From Vreelandella sedimenti (GTDB lineage Bacteria > Pseudomonadota > Gammaproteobacteria > Pseudomonadales > Halomonadaceae): a stretch of DNA of 64,000 nucleotides. Made by a program: the position numbers and the translations under genes. This document shows positions 1 to 11,216 of this stretch, piece by piece; the stretch's first letter is position 1; every line of letters begins with the position of its first letter. The notes under the pieces were generated by a model. That model searched no databases and had not been told where the DNA came from. It saw nothing but the letters and a program-made list of their open reading frames with translations. The stretch is from contig NZ_JACCGK010000014.1 in assembly GCF_013416325.1 (NCBI RefSeq), forward strand, positions 1 to 64,000, written 5' to 3'.

Positions 1-115
1 CAAGCGAGGAGGAGTCCATATACGCGCTACGAAAACCACCCGATCATTACTTGCCTACCGCTAGCCTTCTTCTGCAAATCCGATTAGCCTGCTAATTCAC
101 TACTAAGGGTTTGGC

Positions 116-1429
116 ATGCAAGAGACGACTGTTCGGCAGCGCTTGGCGGGCGTGCTGATTCTGTTTGGATTGATCGCACAAATTATTGGTTTTACCGGCT
201 GGTTGAACACCGCGAATGCGGTGAGCTATTTGCTGTGGGCGGCGATTGTGTTGCTGTGGCGGGATATCCCCCGCCGTTCGCGGATTCAGGCGGGCATGCT
301 GATTGCGCTGGGTGCAGGCATGCTGCTAGTGGCGCGATTTGTGTATGGCGCCGAGGTGGATTGGCCCGCTATGTTACAGGGCAATTCGTTTGTGGCGGCG
401 ATGCTGGTGGGCGTTAGTTTTATCTCGCTGATCGGTAAGCAAGGTAACAAGGGTGCGACGGGGAGCCGAGTGACTGGCGCGGGCGGTATTTTGCGCACCT
501 GGCTGGGCGTTCACTTTCTGGGTACGATTTTAAATCTCTCTACCGTGTTTATGGTGGGCGATAAGCTGGCCCGGCGTGGGCCGCTCACTACACCACAGCT
601 TTTGGCGCTTAACCGCGGGCTCTCCAGCGCGGCGCTGTGGTCGCCTTTTTTTGCCTCCATGGGCGTGGTGATTGCTTTAGTACCCGATGTTGAGTACGCG
701 CAAATTGCCGTGGTGGGCTTTCCCATGGCGATGCTGTCGGGGCTATTAACTACGCTGGAGCTGAGGCGCCGGTTTGACCTCAGCGAGGTGGATGGATACT
801 CACTGGCGCCGCGTAGCCTATTTATGCCGGTAGGTATGGCAGCGTTGGTGATGCTTTTTCACTTTGTGCTTACCCCTGCCCTTACCATTGTCAGCATTAT
901 TACCTTTCTGCTGCCCAGCGTGGCGGTATTGAGCAACCTACCCCATGGGCCCCGTTTTACCCTGCGACGCATTCGCCAACACACCACCACACGGCTACCG
1001 GCCATGCGCGGGGAAATTTCGCTGTTTTTAGCCGCGGGGCTATTAACGATTGGTCTTTCAACACTGGTAACTGCGGCAGCTGGCAGCGACTGGACGCTGT
1101 TCACCCGCTTTGGTGCACCCCAGGCGATGCTTAGCTTTGCGGCGATTACCCTGAGCGCACTGGCAGGGCTTCATCCCATTATTGGGGTGTCGGTGTTGGC
1201 CTCGATACTGAACCTGCAGAACGGAGAACAGACCGTATTTGCGTTTGTGGCGTTAACATCTTGGGCGGTGGGCACCAGCGTGGGCCCGCTTTCTGGGATC
1301 AACCTGTCACTGCAGGGGCGCTACGGGGTGAGCGGCTACCGCATGATGAAAAATAACCTGCTCTACGCAGCAGTTATGAGCCTGCTCTCGCTAGGGGCGA
1401 TCGCAGGCGTCAGTTTACTGATTACCTAA
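116..1429 (+). CDS. Polytopic inner-membrane protein, possible ion or solute transporter
   Basis: A 437-residue protein made almost entirely of hydrophobic segments, about 11-12 by eye, with short charged loops, so it is an integral inner-membrane protein. The ATG is preceded by AAGGG at a normal distance (105-109). I do not recognise the family with certainty. The C-terminal half has a re-entrant-looking Gly/Pro/Ser stretch (GLHPIIG, then GTSVGPLSGINL), which resembles the ion-transporter superfamily of 12-segment carriers, but this is only a resemblance. It converges on the zinc-ribbon gene downstream, with 4 bp between their stop codons. No transport substrate can be inferred from the context. 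Confidence 0.75.
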   Translation: MQETTVRQRLAGVLILFGLIAQIIGFTGWLNTANAVSYLLWAAIVLLWRDIPRRSRIQAGMLIALGAGMLLVARFVYGAEVDWPAMLQGNSFVAAMLVGVSFISLIGKQGNKGATGSRVTGAGGILRTWLGVHFLGTILNLSTVFMVGDKLARRGPLTTPQLLALNRGLSSAALWSPFFASMGVVIALVPDVEYAQIAVVGFPMAMLSGLLTTLELRRRFDLSEVDGYSLAPRSLFMPVGMAALVMLFHFVLTPALTIVSIITFLLPSVAVLSNLPHGPRFTLRRIRQHTTTRLPAMRGEISLFLAAGLLTIGLSTLVTAAAGSDWTLFTRFGAPQAMLSFAAITLSALAGLHPIIGVSVLASILNLQNGEQTVFAFVALTSWAVGTSVGPLSGINLSLQGRYGVSGYRMMKNNLLYAAVMSLLSLGAIAGVSLLIT

Positions 1430-1433
1430 TCAA

Positions 1434-1955
1434 TCATGTCTCAATGATTTTATTGGGAAAACGGTAGAAGTAGCGATGGCCACATTGATGACAAGGCTCC
1501 AGGCGCGCAACGGTAGGCAGCATCACCTGAGCATCGCAGTGGGTGCAGGCCATTAGGCCGGGTGCCGCCATCTCACCTTCGCAGTAGTCGGCACGAGCAG
1601 CTTCTAAATCTTCTTCGAAGCGCTCGCGTTCGACAACGCTGCGGTCAGCAATCGAAAGCAGCGACTCCGCCACCCGGCGCGAAAGGCCGTTAATGTCGAT
1701 GCCCAGCCAGCTGGCCACCTGCTTGCCGGTGTCTGCCATGTAGTAGCGCATATCTTTCAGGTCACGCTCTACCCAGGCGCGCAGCAGGGCTAGCTCATCT
1801 TTGGTGTACTCTTCCAGCTCCGCTTCAAACTCGACCGCGTCGTCCAAATCCTTCTGCAAGTTTTCCCAGGTAAGCTCATTGGCGCCCCCCTGCATTCGCT
1901 CTAGCAAGCGCTCATAGCCTTCGCGTAGGCGATTGTCATTCTGCTGTTCACTCAT
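1434..1955 (-). CDS. Zinc-ribbon protein of the YbeL/DUF1451 family
   Basis: 173 residues. The N-terminal two thirds are acidic and helical (many Glu and Asp, predicted coiled coil). The C-terminal part has a zinc ribbon with two CxxC pairs, CTHC near residue 137 and CHQC near 155. This matches the YbeL/DUF1451 family, whose E. coli member also lies divergently beside leuS. Its function is not established. It is transcribed away from leuS, sharing a 161-bp intergenic region. Family assignment rests on the zinc ribbon, the length and the neighbour. Confidence 0.8.
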   Translation of the reverse strand: MSEQQNDNRLREGYERLLERMQGGANELTWENLQKDLDDAVEFEAELEEYTKDELALLRAWVERDLKDMRYYMADTGKQVASWLGIDINGLSRRVAESLLSIADRSVVERERFEEDLEAARADYCEGEMAAPGLMACTHCDAQVMLPTVARLEPCHQCGHRYFYRFPNKIIET

Positions 1956-2005
1956 GGTGCCTCTCCTTTTGTCGACGCGTGCAGTTACCTATCATCGGCT
2001 TACCG

Positions 2006-5189
<3,184 letters not shown>

Positions 5190-5193
<4 letters not shown>

Positions 5194-6257
5194 AGGTATT
5201 TGCTGATCAGCTACCCGCTGCGTTAGCAAAAAAGCTACCCCGCGTAGTGATCGTAGCCGGGGATGAGCCCTTACAGCATCGCGACGCCTGCGATGCGGTT
5301 AGGACCGCAGCTCGCCAGGGTGGTGTCGAAGAGCGTGAAGTACTCGATGTCGAGCCCAATTTTGCTTGGGGCCGCTTGATGGAAATGTCGAGCAATCTCT
5401 CGCTGTTTGCGACCAGCAAGCTGCTGGAGTTGCGCTTAGGCAATCACAAGTTAGGGCAAGAAGGCAGTAAAGCGTTAGCACAGTACGCTGAAACCCTGGA
5501 TAACAGCGATGACGTTCTGCTCATTGGTATGGGTAAGCTTGATGCCAAGCAGCAAAAAAGCGCTTGGTTCAAAGCACTGGATAAGCACGGCCTGTTTGTT
5601 CCCGTGTGGCCCGTGGACGCTTCCCGCTTAGGCTACTGGCTGCGGGATCGTGCTTCATTGCACGGTCTACAAATTGACCTGGAAGCCGCTCGCCTACTGG
5701 GTGAGCGCACCGAAGGCAATCTTTTGGCCGCTGACCAAGAGTTACAAAAGCTGGCGCTGATTCACCCCCAAGGCACCCGATTGAACGTGGAAAGTATTGC
5801 CCAGGGGGTAGAGGACAGCACCCGCTTCGATGTCTTCAATTTGGCCGATGCCTGCCTGAAAGGCGAACCCAGCCGCGCTTCGCGCATTGTGAATGGCTTA
5901 CGCAGTGAAGGCGTTGAGGCGCCTATCGTGCTGTGGGCACTTAGCCGAGAGCTACGCACGCTACTCTCGCTGCATCAGCACCTAGATCAAGGGCAGAGTT
6001 TTGAGCACGCCTGCAAAACCCAAAAGCCGATGATTTTTGATAAGCGCCGCCCCGCTTACCAGAAAGCCATTGGCCGCCTGCCCATGAAGCGCTTACATAA
6101 ATTGCTATTAATGGCCCAGCGGCTCGATTTAGCCGTCAAGGGGGCGGCAGCGGTGCCGCTATGGCCCGGCTTACACGATTTAGCCATGACCATGGCCGGA
6201 GGCCGTGGACTGCTGTCAGAATCCGCCTGGACCTATCGCATTAGTGCAAATAATTAG
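5190..6257 (+). CDS. holA: DNA polymerase III subunit delta
   Basis: 355 residues, close to the family length of about 340. Delta is the clamp-loader subunit that opens the beta clamp. The N-terminal domain begins with the family pattern (QLPAALAK then VVIVAGDEPL), followed by the AAA+-like middle region (LLIGMGKLD) and the helical C-terminal collar domain. It overlaps lptE by four bases. Third and last gene of the leuS operon. In E. coli and many relatives nadD follows shortly after, but here nadD is about 37 kb away. Confidence 0.95.
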
Positions 6258-6274
6258 CACTTTGCATATTACGC

Positions 6275-6303
6275 TTAAAAATCAAACCATTTGTTTCTAT
6301 ACT
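6275..6303 (+). promoter_or_regulatory. Candidate promoter for the PA2779/PA2778-like pair
   Basis: TTAAAA (6275-6280) and TATACT (6298-6303) are separated by exactly 17 bp, matching the consensus in 4 of 6 and 5 of 6 positions. It lies just after holA and about 70 bp before the next start codon, with a strong hairpin in the resulting leader. Confidence 0.45.
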
Positions 6304-6320
6304 CAGTAGGCGTGTAAATA

Positions 6321-6347
6321 TGGGGCAGGCCGAAAAAGCTTGCCCCA
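6321..6347 (+). other. Hairpin in the 5' leader of the PA2779-like gene
   Basis: TGGGGCAGGC (6321-6330) pairs with GCTTGCCCCA (6338-6347) across a 7-nt loop, giving 10 pairs with one G-U. No U-run follows, so it is not an obvious intrinsic terminator. It sits between the candidate promoter and the start codon at 6376 and could stabilise the leader or weaken readthrough from holA. Confidence 0.5.
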
Positions 6348-6375
6348 TCCCGACCAGTCTATAAGGAAGAAGACG

Positions 6376-6774
6376 ATGAAAACATTGCGTACTTACCTCT
6401 CCACCCTGCTGATTGCCGCGCTGGTTATTACCAGCTTACCCGTCGCCGCTGCTCCCGCCTCGCCCCAGTCAATGGATTTAGTCTCTACCCAGTCTGCTTT
6501 GGCAGCTGACCGTACTGGCGCTGATCGCGAGCGTATCAACGAGATACTGGCCCGCGCCGATGTGCAAGATCAGCTGTTAAAACAGGGTGTTGATCTGGAC
6601 GAAGTCGAAGCTCGCGTTGCATCACTCAGTGATGCTGAAGCACAGCAAATGGCCGATCAGCTTGAGCAACTGCCAGCCGGTGCCGGCGTTGTAGGCGCTT
6701 TATTTGCCGTTTTCATTATTTTGCTGGTAACCGACATTCTCGGCCTAACCGACGTTTACCCGTTTACTCGCTAA
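6376..6774 (+). CDS. PA2779-family small exported membrane protein
   Basis: 132 residues from the ATG at 6376, which has a good Shine-Dalgarno (AAGGAAGA); an in-frame ATG at 6340 lies within the leader hairpin and is less likely. It has a signal peptide (about residues 1-25, ending SLPVAAA), a polar helical middle with a Val/Asp-Leu-Asp-Glu-Val-Glu segment, and a C-terminal hydrophobic segment (GAGVVGALFAVFIILLVTDI), so it is probably anchored with its middle in the periplasm. This layout matches the PA2779 family, found beside PA2778-type peptidases in Pseudomonas. Function unknown. The next gene starts 13 bp downstream. Confidence 0.8.
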   Translation: MKTLRTYLSTLLIAALVITSLPVAAAPASPQSMDLVSTQSALAADRTGADRERINEILARADVQDQLLKQGVDLDEVEARVASLSDAEAQQMADQLEQLPAGAGVVGALFAVFIILLVTDILGLTDVYPFTR

Positions 6775-6787
6775 TATAAGGCCGCTC

Positions 6788-7726
6788 ATGACCCATCTGT
6801 TTTCCAACGCCCGCTTTGCGGGCGTTTTTATTATGCTGCTACTGCTCAGCGGCTGTGCGCGAAATCCGATATTACTGCAAAGCACCTATCAAGCCCTACC
6901 GCCCCATACAGAAATCACCAGCGTACCGTTTTACGCCCAAACAGAATTTCAGTGCGGGCCTGCCACGCTGGCAATGGTACTCAATCACCAGGGTGTCGAC
7001 ACCGATGTTGAGGAGCTGATTCCTCAAGTATTTCTGCCCGGACGCGATGGCAGTGTGCAGCCAGAAATGCTGGCAACGGTGAGACGGCACGAGCAGCTCG
7101 CGTTTCCTATTCGTGGCACCATGGACGCCCTATTAAACCATCTGGCAGCGGGCGACCCAGTGGTCGTTATGCAGAATTTGTCGCTGCCGATTTATCCAAT
7201 GTGGCACTACGCTGTGGCCATTGGTTACGATTTGCCCAATGAAACGCTTATTTTGCGCAGCGGCGAGATTGAGCGCCATACCATGTCGTTCAGCCGTTTC
7301 GATGCCACTTGGGCACGCACAGAGCGCTGGGGATTTGTGGTGGCCGAACCAGGTACATTGCCTACAGGTATTACTGCCCGCAACGCCTTAGAAGCGCTTA
7401 GCGCCTACGAAGAGGCCCATGGGCCACGCGCCACGCTTTCAAGCTGGCAAGCGTTTGTAAAACGCCATCCCACTAACGCTATGGGGCAGTTTGCGTTAGG
7501 CAATGCGCTTTACGCAGATCAACAACCCGACAACGCACGCAAGGCATTTGAGCGGGCCACGGAGCTAAATGAAAAAATGGGGGCCGCATGGCTAAATCTG
7601 GGCCTTTTACTACTGCAAGACGGCGCGCCTGACGGGGCTCGCGAAGCGTTAACACAGGCTGCTGCGCTTGAAGGAAGCTGGCAGGAAAAAGCGCGTTTAG
7701 CCTTGGACTCCTTAAATAACGATTAA
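6788..7726 (+). CDS. PA2778-family C39-like cysteine peptidase lipoprotein with TPR domain
   Basis: 312 residues. Signal peptide with lipobox LSGC (Cys at residue 23), so a lipoprotein. Residues of about 40-190 form a C39-like papain fold: QCGPATLAMVL carries the candidate nucleophile Cys and MWHYAVAIGYD the His. The usual third residue, Asp in a DP motif, is not evident; the equivalent segment reads ILRSGE. The C-terminal part (about 205-310) looks like two or three tetratricopeptide repeats (ALGNALYADQQPDNARKAFE, AWLNLGLLLL). It forms a tight pair with the PA2779-like gene. C39 domains usually cleave double-glycine leaders, but this family has no known substrate. Confidence 0.85.
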   Translation: MTHLFSNARFAGVFIMLLLLSGCARNPILLQSTYQALPPHTEITSVPFYAQTEFQCGPATLAMVLNHQGVDTDVEELIPQVFLPGRDGSVQPEMLATVRRHEQLAFPIRGTMDALLNHLAAGDPVVVMQNLSLPIYPMWHYAVAIGYDLPNETLILRSGEIERHTMSFSRFDATWARTERWGFVVAEPGTLPTGITARNALEALSAYEEAHGPRATLSSWQAFVKRHPTNAMGQFALGNALYADQQPDNARKAFERATELNEKMGAAWLNLGLLLLQDGAPDGAREALTQAAALEGSWQEKARLALDSLNND

Positions 7727-7889
7727 ATATCAAATAATTAAATAGATATTAATAATAACGAGCACAAGTATGATCCTGCAATTAGTAAAGTTGTGGGATG
7801 GTAGAAAAGACGAGTAAGTGCTTAAGTTGCATAAGGATGAAATCTTTAAGCTGTTCATTGGATTACCTAACCATTAACGGAGAGGTGCC

Positions 7890-8018
7890 ATGCAGAACTG
7901 CCCTTTGCAACGGATGCACTGTTACGATGATTTCGTTTACTATTCCAACGTGCCCTCGCCAACTCAGCAGTTGGCGAGGGGGAGCACCACCGCTGTCAGC
8001 TTGCTGACGCCCTCATGA
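7890..8018 (+). CDS. Possible 42-codon leader ORF coupled to the diguanylate cyclase
   Basis: An ATG with a strong upstream GGAGAGGT opens a 42-codon frame whose TGA (8016-8018) overlaps the ATG of the next gene (8015) in an ATGA junction, the usual mark of translational coupling. The peptide begins MQNCPLQRMHCYDD and has no recognisable domain. A perfect 11-bp hairpin (7953-7980) lies inside the frame. I cannot show that the peptide is made. An alternative is that the frame only serves to carry ribosomes to the downstream start. Confidence 0.4.
   Translation: MQNCPLQRMHCYDDFVYYSNVPSPTQQLARGSTTAVSLLTPS
7953..7980 (+). other. Perfect 11-bp hairpin upstream of the diguanylate cyclase
   Basis: CCCTCGCCAAC (7953-7963) and GTTGGCGAGGG (7970-7980) pair perfectly around a 6-nt loop. 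It is followed by GGGAGCACC rather than a U-run, so it does not look like a normal terminator. It lies within the small ORF and 35 bp before the next start. A second small palindrome, GTCAGC-TT-GCTGAC, lies at 7994-8007. Confidence 0.6.
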
Positions 8019-9220
8019 TGATGCGTCGCTTTCTTCGTCAGCCCGGTGGGCGCTTAGCATCCATTTTTGCCGTCATTCTTTGCGCGATGTCCGCAGTAAT
8101 GGGCAGCTATGTTTACAGTGCGTGCCAAAAAGCTAGCGCCGATTACACCACGCTAGTGAGTGATATTGTTCTAGCCCAACAGGCCACGCCTCAGTTACGG
8201 GCCGCATTAGAGGAAGGCAGCCGCCAGCCTAGCAGCGAACACATTAAATACATCGATTATTTTATTTCACTTTCCAAACAGCATTTAAATAACATACAGA
8301 GCAGTATTGAACGCCACCGATATCTCATCTCGGACGTTGAATACCTCCATAATCACTTCAGCGAGCTTAGCAATCGCCTCTCAGACTTAACCCAGCAGTC
8401 ACAGCAAGCCCAACAGCGCCCAGAGCTGATTGATCCGTTACAACGGGTTGCCATGGAGGTAGGCGGTGCTCAGGCCTGGCTGTATAACCAGCTGCTAGAA
8501 GAAGTGCGTGACACCTCTGTCCAGCAACGCTTGGTGATGCAGCGACTCTCGATTGCGGTGAGTGCGCTATTGGTGTTAATGGTCAGCGCTGCAATCACAC
8601 TCTGCCTAGCGGTTATTCATCTCCACCGTCAGCGCAACGTCATGCATCAGCTAATGCTAACCGATGAACTGACCGGGCTATATAACCGGCGCCATTTGGT
8701 CAATGTAGCATCCGCTGCGCTTACCCAAGCGCTGCGCGATCGAGCACCACTTAGCTTGCTGCTGTTAGATATTGATCACTTCAAGCAAATTAATGATACC
8801 TACGGGCACCCAACCGGCGATAAGGTACTTCGCCAGATCAGTAAACAGCTTCGCGAGCTTAGCCGCCCATCGGATACATTAGCGAGAATTGGTGGCGAGG
8901 AGTTTTGCTTATTGATGCCCAACACTGCCACCCATGATGCGCTACAGGCGGCAGATCGCCTGCGCCGAGAGATTGAAGTTAATGCGATGAGTGATATGGA
9001 ACTACACGCCAATCCAACCATTAGCATAGGCGTGACGACTTGCCAAAGTGGCTCGCTAACATTTGAGCAGCTTTATTCGTTTGCCGATAAAGCGCTCTAT
9101 CAAGCTAAAGCACTGGGGCGCAACCGCGTTGAAAGCTTGTTGCCCCCCACAGAACCGTCACCCTATAGCGAACTACAAGCTTACGGTCACACGCTTATAC
9201 GCGAATCCAGTGACTCTTAA
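8015..9220 (+). CDS. Membrane-bound GGDEF diguanylate cyclase
   Basis: 401 residues. A transmembrane helix near residues 12-32, a periplasmic helical sensor region of about 150 residues rich in Gln and Ser, a second transmembrane helix near 180-205, then a cytosolic GGDEF domain. The active-site motif is GGEEF (residues 293-297) and an RxxD inhibitory site (RPSD, 284-287) lies exactly five residues before it. DELTGLYNRR and DIDHFKQINDTYGH are also intact. It should make c-di-GMP from GTP and be subject to product inhibition. The periplasmic signal is unknown. The start overlaps a possible leader ORF; the gene converges on sthA. Confidence 0.95.
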   Translation: MMMRRFLRQPGGRLASIFAVILCAMSAVMGSYVYSACQKASADYTTLVSDIVLAQQATPQLRAALEEGSRQPSSEHIKYIDYFISLSKQHLNNIQSSIERHRYLISDVEYLHNHFSELSNRLSDLTQQSQQAQQRPELIDPLQRVAMEVGGAQAWLYNQLLEEVRDTSVQQRLVMQRLSIAVSALLVLMVSAAITLCLAVIHLHRQRNVMHQLMLTDELTGLYNRRHLVNVASAALTQALRDRAPLSLLLLDIDHFKQINDTYGHPTGDKVLRQISKQLRELSRPSDTLARIGGEEFCLLMPNTATHDALQAADRLRREIEVNAMSDMELHANPTISIGVTTCQSGSLTFEQLYSFADKALYQAKALGRNRVESLLPPTEPSPYSELQAYGHTLIRESSDS

Positions 9221-9277
9221 ACACCTAAGACAAAGGCGACGTCTCGGATCCTGAAAAAGCCCTCGCTAAAGGTGCGG

Positions 9278-10669
9278 CTAGAAGACTCGGTTTAAACCAT
9301 TCTGCGCAGCCACCCGGTACGCTTCTGCCATGGTGGGGTAATTAAACGTGGTATTTACAAAGTAATTGAGCGTGTTGGCGTTGCCTTCTTGCTGCATGAT
9401 CGCTTGGCCGATATGCAAAATCTCCGATGCCTGGTCGCCAAAACAGTGAATACCAAGTATTTCCAGGGTGTCTTGGTGGAAAAGAATTTTAAGCATACCC
9501 ACGGTATCACCGGTAATTTGTGCCCTGGCAGTATCTTTGAAGAAAGCTTTGCCAACTTCATAGGGCACTTTTGCTTCGGTAAGTTCACGCTCATTGGGGC
9601 CGAATGAGCTAATCTCGGGGATGGTGTAGATTCCGGTGGGTACATCACTCACAAAGCGATACTCTTTATCGAGCAACTCATTGCACGAGTTCAAGCCTTG
9701 GTCGTAAGCCGCGCTCGCCAAACTCGGCCAGCCAATTACATCGCCCGCTGCGTAGATATGGGAAACCGCAGTGCGGTAGTGCTCATCAACGCTTAGCTGA
9801 CCGCGCCCATTGGCGGTTAAGCCAATGTTCTCAAGGCCTAAGCTGTCGGTATTACCGGTTCGCCCATTGGCCCACAAAAAAGCATCAGCGCGAATTTTCT
9901 TGCCTGACTTCAGACGCACGACAACACCTGATTCATCGCCCTCAACGCTCTCGTATTCTTCATTATGGCGAACCAGCACACCGTGCTTACGCAAATGGTA
10001 GGAGAGTGCATCGCTAATCTCATCGTCCAGGAACGACAGCAGGCTGTCACGGTTATTAATGAGATCAACTTTGACGCCCAAGCCCGAAAAGATCGATGCA
10101 TATTCACAGCCAATCACCCCGGCGCCAAAAATCACCAGAGTGCGCGGGGTATGCGAGAGGCTTAATATGGTGTCAGAGCAGTAAATACGAGGATGGCGGA
10201 AGTTAATATCCGCCGGGCGGTAAGGGCGAGAACCGGTGGCAATCACGATTTTCTTCGCCACCAGTTCTTCCATGCCTTCCTGGCGGTCACGCACCACCAA
10301 GGTGTGCTCATCTTTAAATCGGGCGACGCCATGAAACAGATCAATGCGGTTGCGCGCATAGAAGGTGGTACGCATCTCTACCTGTTTATCGATGGTACCT
10401 CTTGAGCGTTCCATCACTTTGGGGAAGGAGAACCAACGCGGCTCACCAATATCGCGGAACATACGGTTGGTGTTGAACGCCATGATCTGTTTCACCTGAT
10501 GGCGCAACGCTTTGGAAGGAATGGTACCCCAGTGAGTACAGTTGCCACCTACCTGAAGCTGCTTCTCAATAATCGCTACACGCTTGCCATGCTTTGCAGC
10601 GTTGATAGCAGCGCTTTCCCCTGCAGGCCCCGTACCGATCACCACAACATCGTAATTGTGAACCGCCAT
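9278..10669 (-). CDS. sthA: Soluble pyridine nucleotide transhydrogenase (Si-specific)
   Basis: 463 residues. An FAD flavoprotein that moves hydride between NADPH and NAD+ in the cytosol. The FAD-binding GTGPAG lies at residues 12-17, the NAD(P)-binding GAGVIG near 180, and the C-terminal dimerisation domain is typical of disulfide oxidoreductases. At the redox-disulfide site it has NCTHWGT with one Cys, not the CxxxxC of lipoamide dehydrogenase, which is diagnostic of SthA. It stands alone. Neighbour order with nqr recalls Pseudomonas. Confidence 0.97.
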   Translation of the reverse strand: MAVHNYDVVVIGTGPAGESAAINAAKHGKRVAIIEKQLQVGGNCTHWGTIPSKALRHQVKQIMAFNTNRMFRDIGEPRWFSFPKVMERSRGTIDKQVEMRTTFYARNRIDLFHGVARFKDEHTLVVRDRQEGMEELVAKKIVIATGSRPYRPADINFRHPRIYCSDTILSLSHTPRTLVIFGAGVIGCEYASIFSGLGVKVDLINNRDSLLSFLDDEISDALSYHLRKHGVLVRHNEEYESVEGDESGVVVRLKSGKKIRADAFLWANGRTGNTDSLGLENIGLTANGRGQLSVDEHYRTAVSHIYAAGDVIGWPSLASAAYDQGLNSCNELLDKEYRFVSDVPTGIYTIPEISSFGPNERELTEAKVPYEVGKAFFKDTARAQITGDTVGMLKILFHQDTLEILGIHCFGDQASEILHIGQAIMQQEGNANTLNYFVNTTFNYPTMAEAYRVAAQNGLNRVF

Positions 10670-10729
10670 GCTCTCTGCGTCCCCTTGCTATTTTTGATCA
10701 ATCATCCCGTTGCATACAACGCAGTCTTG

Positions 10730-10984
10730 TTAGCGACGTGTAGCGTCATAGCCCAAATCGGCGCCACGGCTTTCATCACTACGGCGGCGCACACCCCCGC
10801 GCTTGCGGTTCTCCTCTTCACAAACCTCATCTTTGCCACCGCAGATATCGCAGCCATCTTTCATGCCGATTTGATTCAAACCGCCGCAAGAACCGGCAAT
10901 TGGTTTGCGGCCCATGATGACGCCCACAGCCATAGCACCCATAATCAGTGCCATGAAACCGAATACCAGTAGCCAAATAGTCAT
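10730..10984 (-). CDS. nqrM: Na+-NQR maturation protein NqrM
   Basis: 84 residues. One N-terminal transmembrane helix (about 3-24) followed by a short Cys-rich cytosolic part with Cys 33, 45, 48 and 55. NqrM is needed for assembly of Na+-NQR, probably by delivering iron to the NqrD/NqrE cysteines. The ATG is preceded by a strong GGGAGG. It lies 232 bp after nqrF, beyond a terminator-like hairpin and behind its own promoter, so it may be expressed separately from nqrABCDEF. The C-terminal 30 residues are rich in Arg and poorly conserved in character. Confidence 0.93.
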   Translation of the reverse strand: MTIWLLVFGFMALIMGAMAVGVIMGRKPIAGSCGGLNQIGMKDGCDICGGKDEVCEEENRKRGGVRRRSDESRGADLGYDATRR

Positions 10985-11086
10985 ATCAACCTCCCAGCTT
11001 CACATTGCTTCGCTTTAAATTATTGGCCTTACCTGACGACAACAGTCGTAGTGATAAGTGCCTCACGGTCATTCATCATTAAAGTG

Positions 11087-11128
11087 ATTATACCTTAGCC
11101 AAGCCCCTCTTATCAGCGCGGTGATAAG
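11087..11128 (-). promoter_or_regulatory. Promoter of nqrM with inverted-repeat operator
   Basis: Read on the minus strand, a perfect TATAAT -10 lies at 11092-11087. The -35 position, 17 bp upstream, falls in a poor hexamer (TGATAA) that is one arm of a perfect inverted repeat, CTTATCA-N6-TGATAAG (11109-11128). A third copy of the half site (GTGATAAGT) lies downstream at 11051-11059. A weak -35 overlapped by dyad symmetry suggests control by a DNA-binding protein, activator or repressor unknown. Confidence 0.5.
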
Positions 11129-11158
11129 TCATTCCCTTCACAAGGTTATATAAACAAA

Positions 11159-11185
11159 CGGGGCCAGCCCAAAAGGCCAGCCCCG
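11159..11185 (-). terminator. Probable terminator of the nqrABCDEF operon
   Basis: CGGGGC (11159-11164) pairs with GCCCCG (11180-11185), with an inner GCC/GGC helix across a small internal loop. On the minus strand it is followed by TTTGTTTATATA. It lies about 30 bp past the nqrF stop. Confidence 0.6.
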
Positions 11186-11216
11186 CTTAACGCTACTATC
11201 GACTTACGCCGACCGT

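Noticed and set aside
7798-8007. 69-codon frame before the diguanylate cyclase
   Set aside because: It overlaps the better-supported 42-codon frame, has no good ribosome-binding site and shows no coupling to the next gene.
10499-10972. Plus-strand open frame of 157 codons over the sthA start and nqrM
   Set aside because: It overlaps two well-supported minus-strand genes and has no domain or ribosome-binding site.
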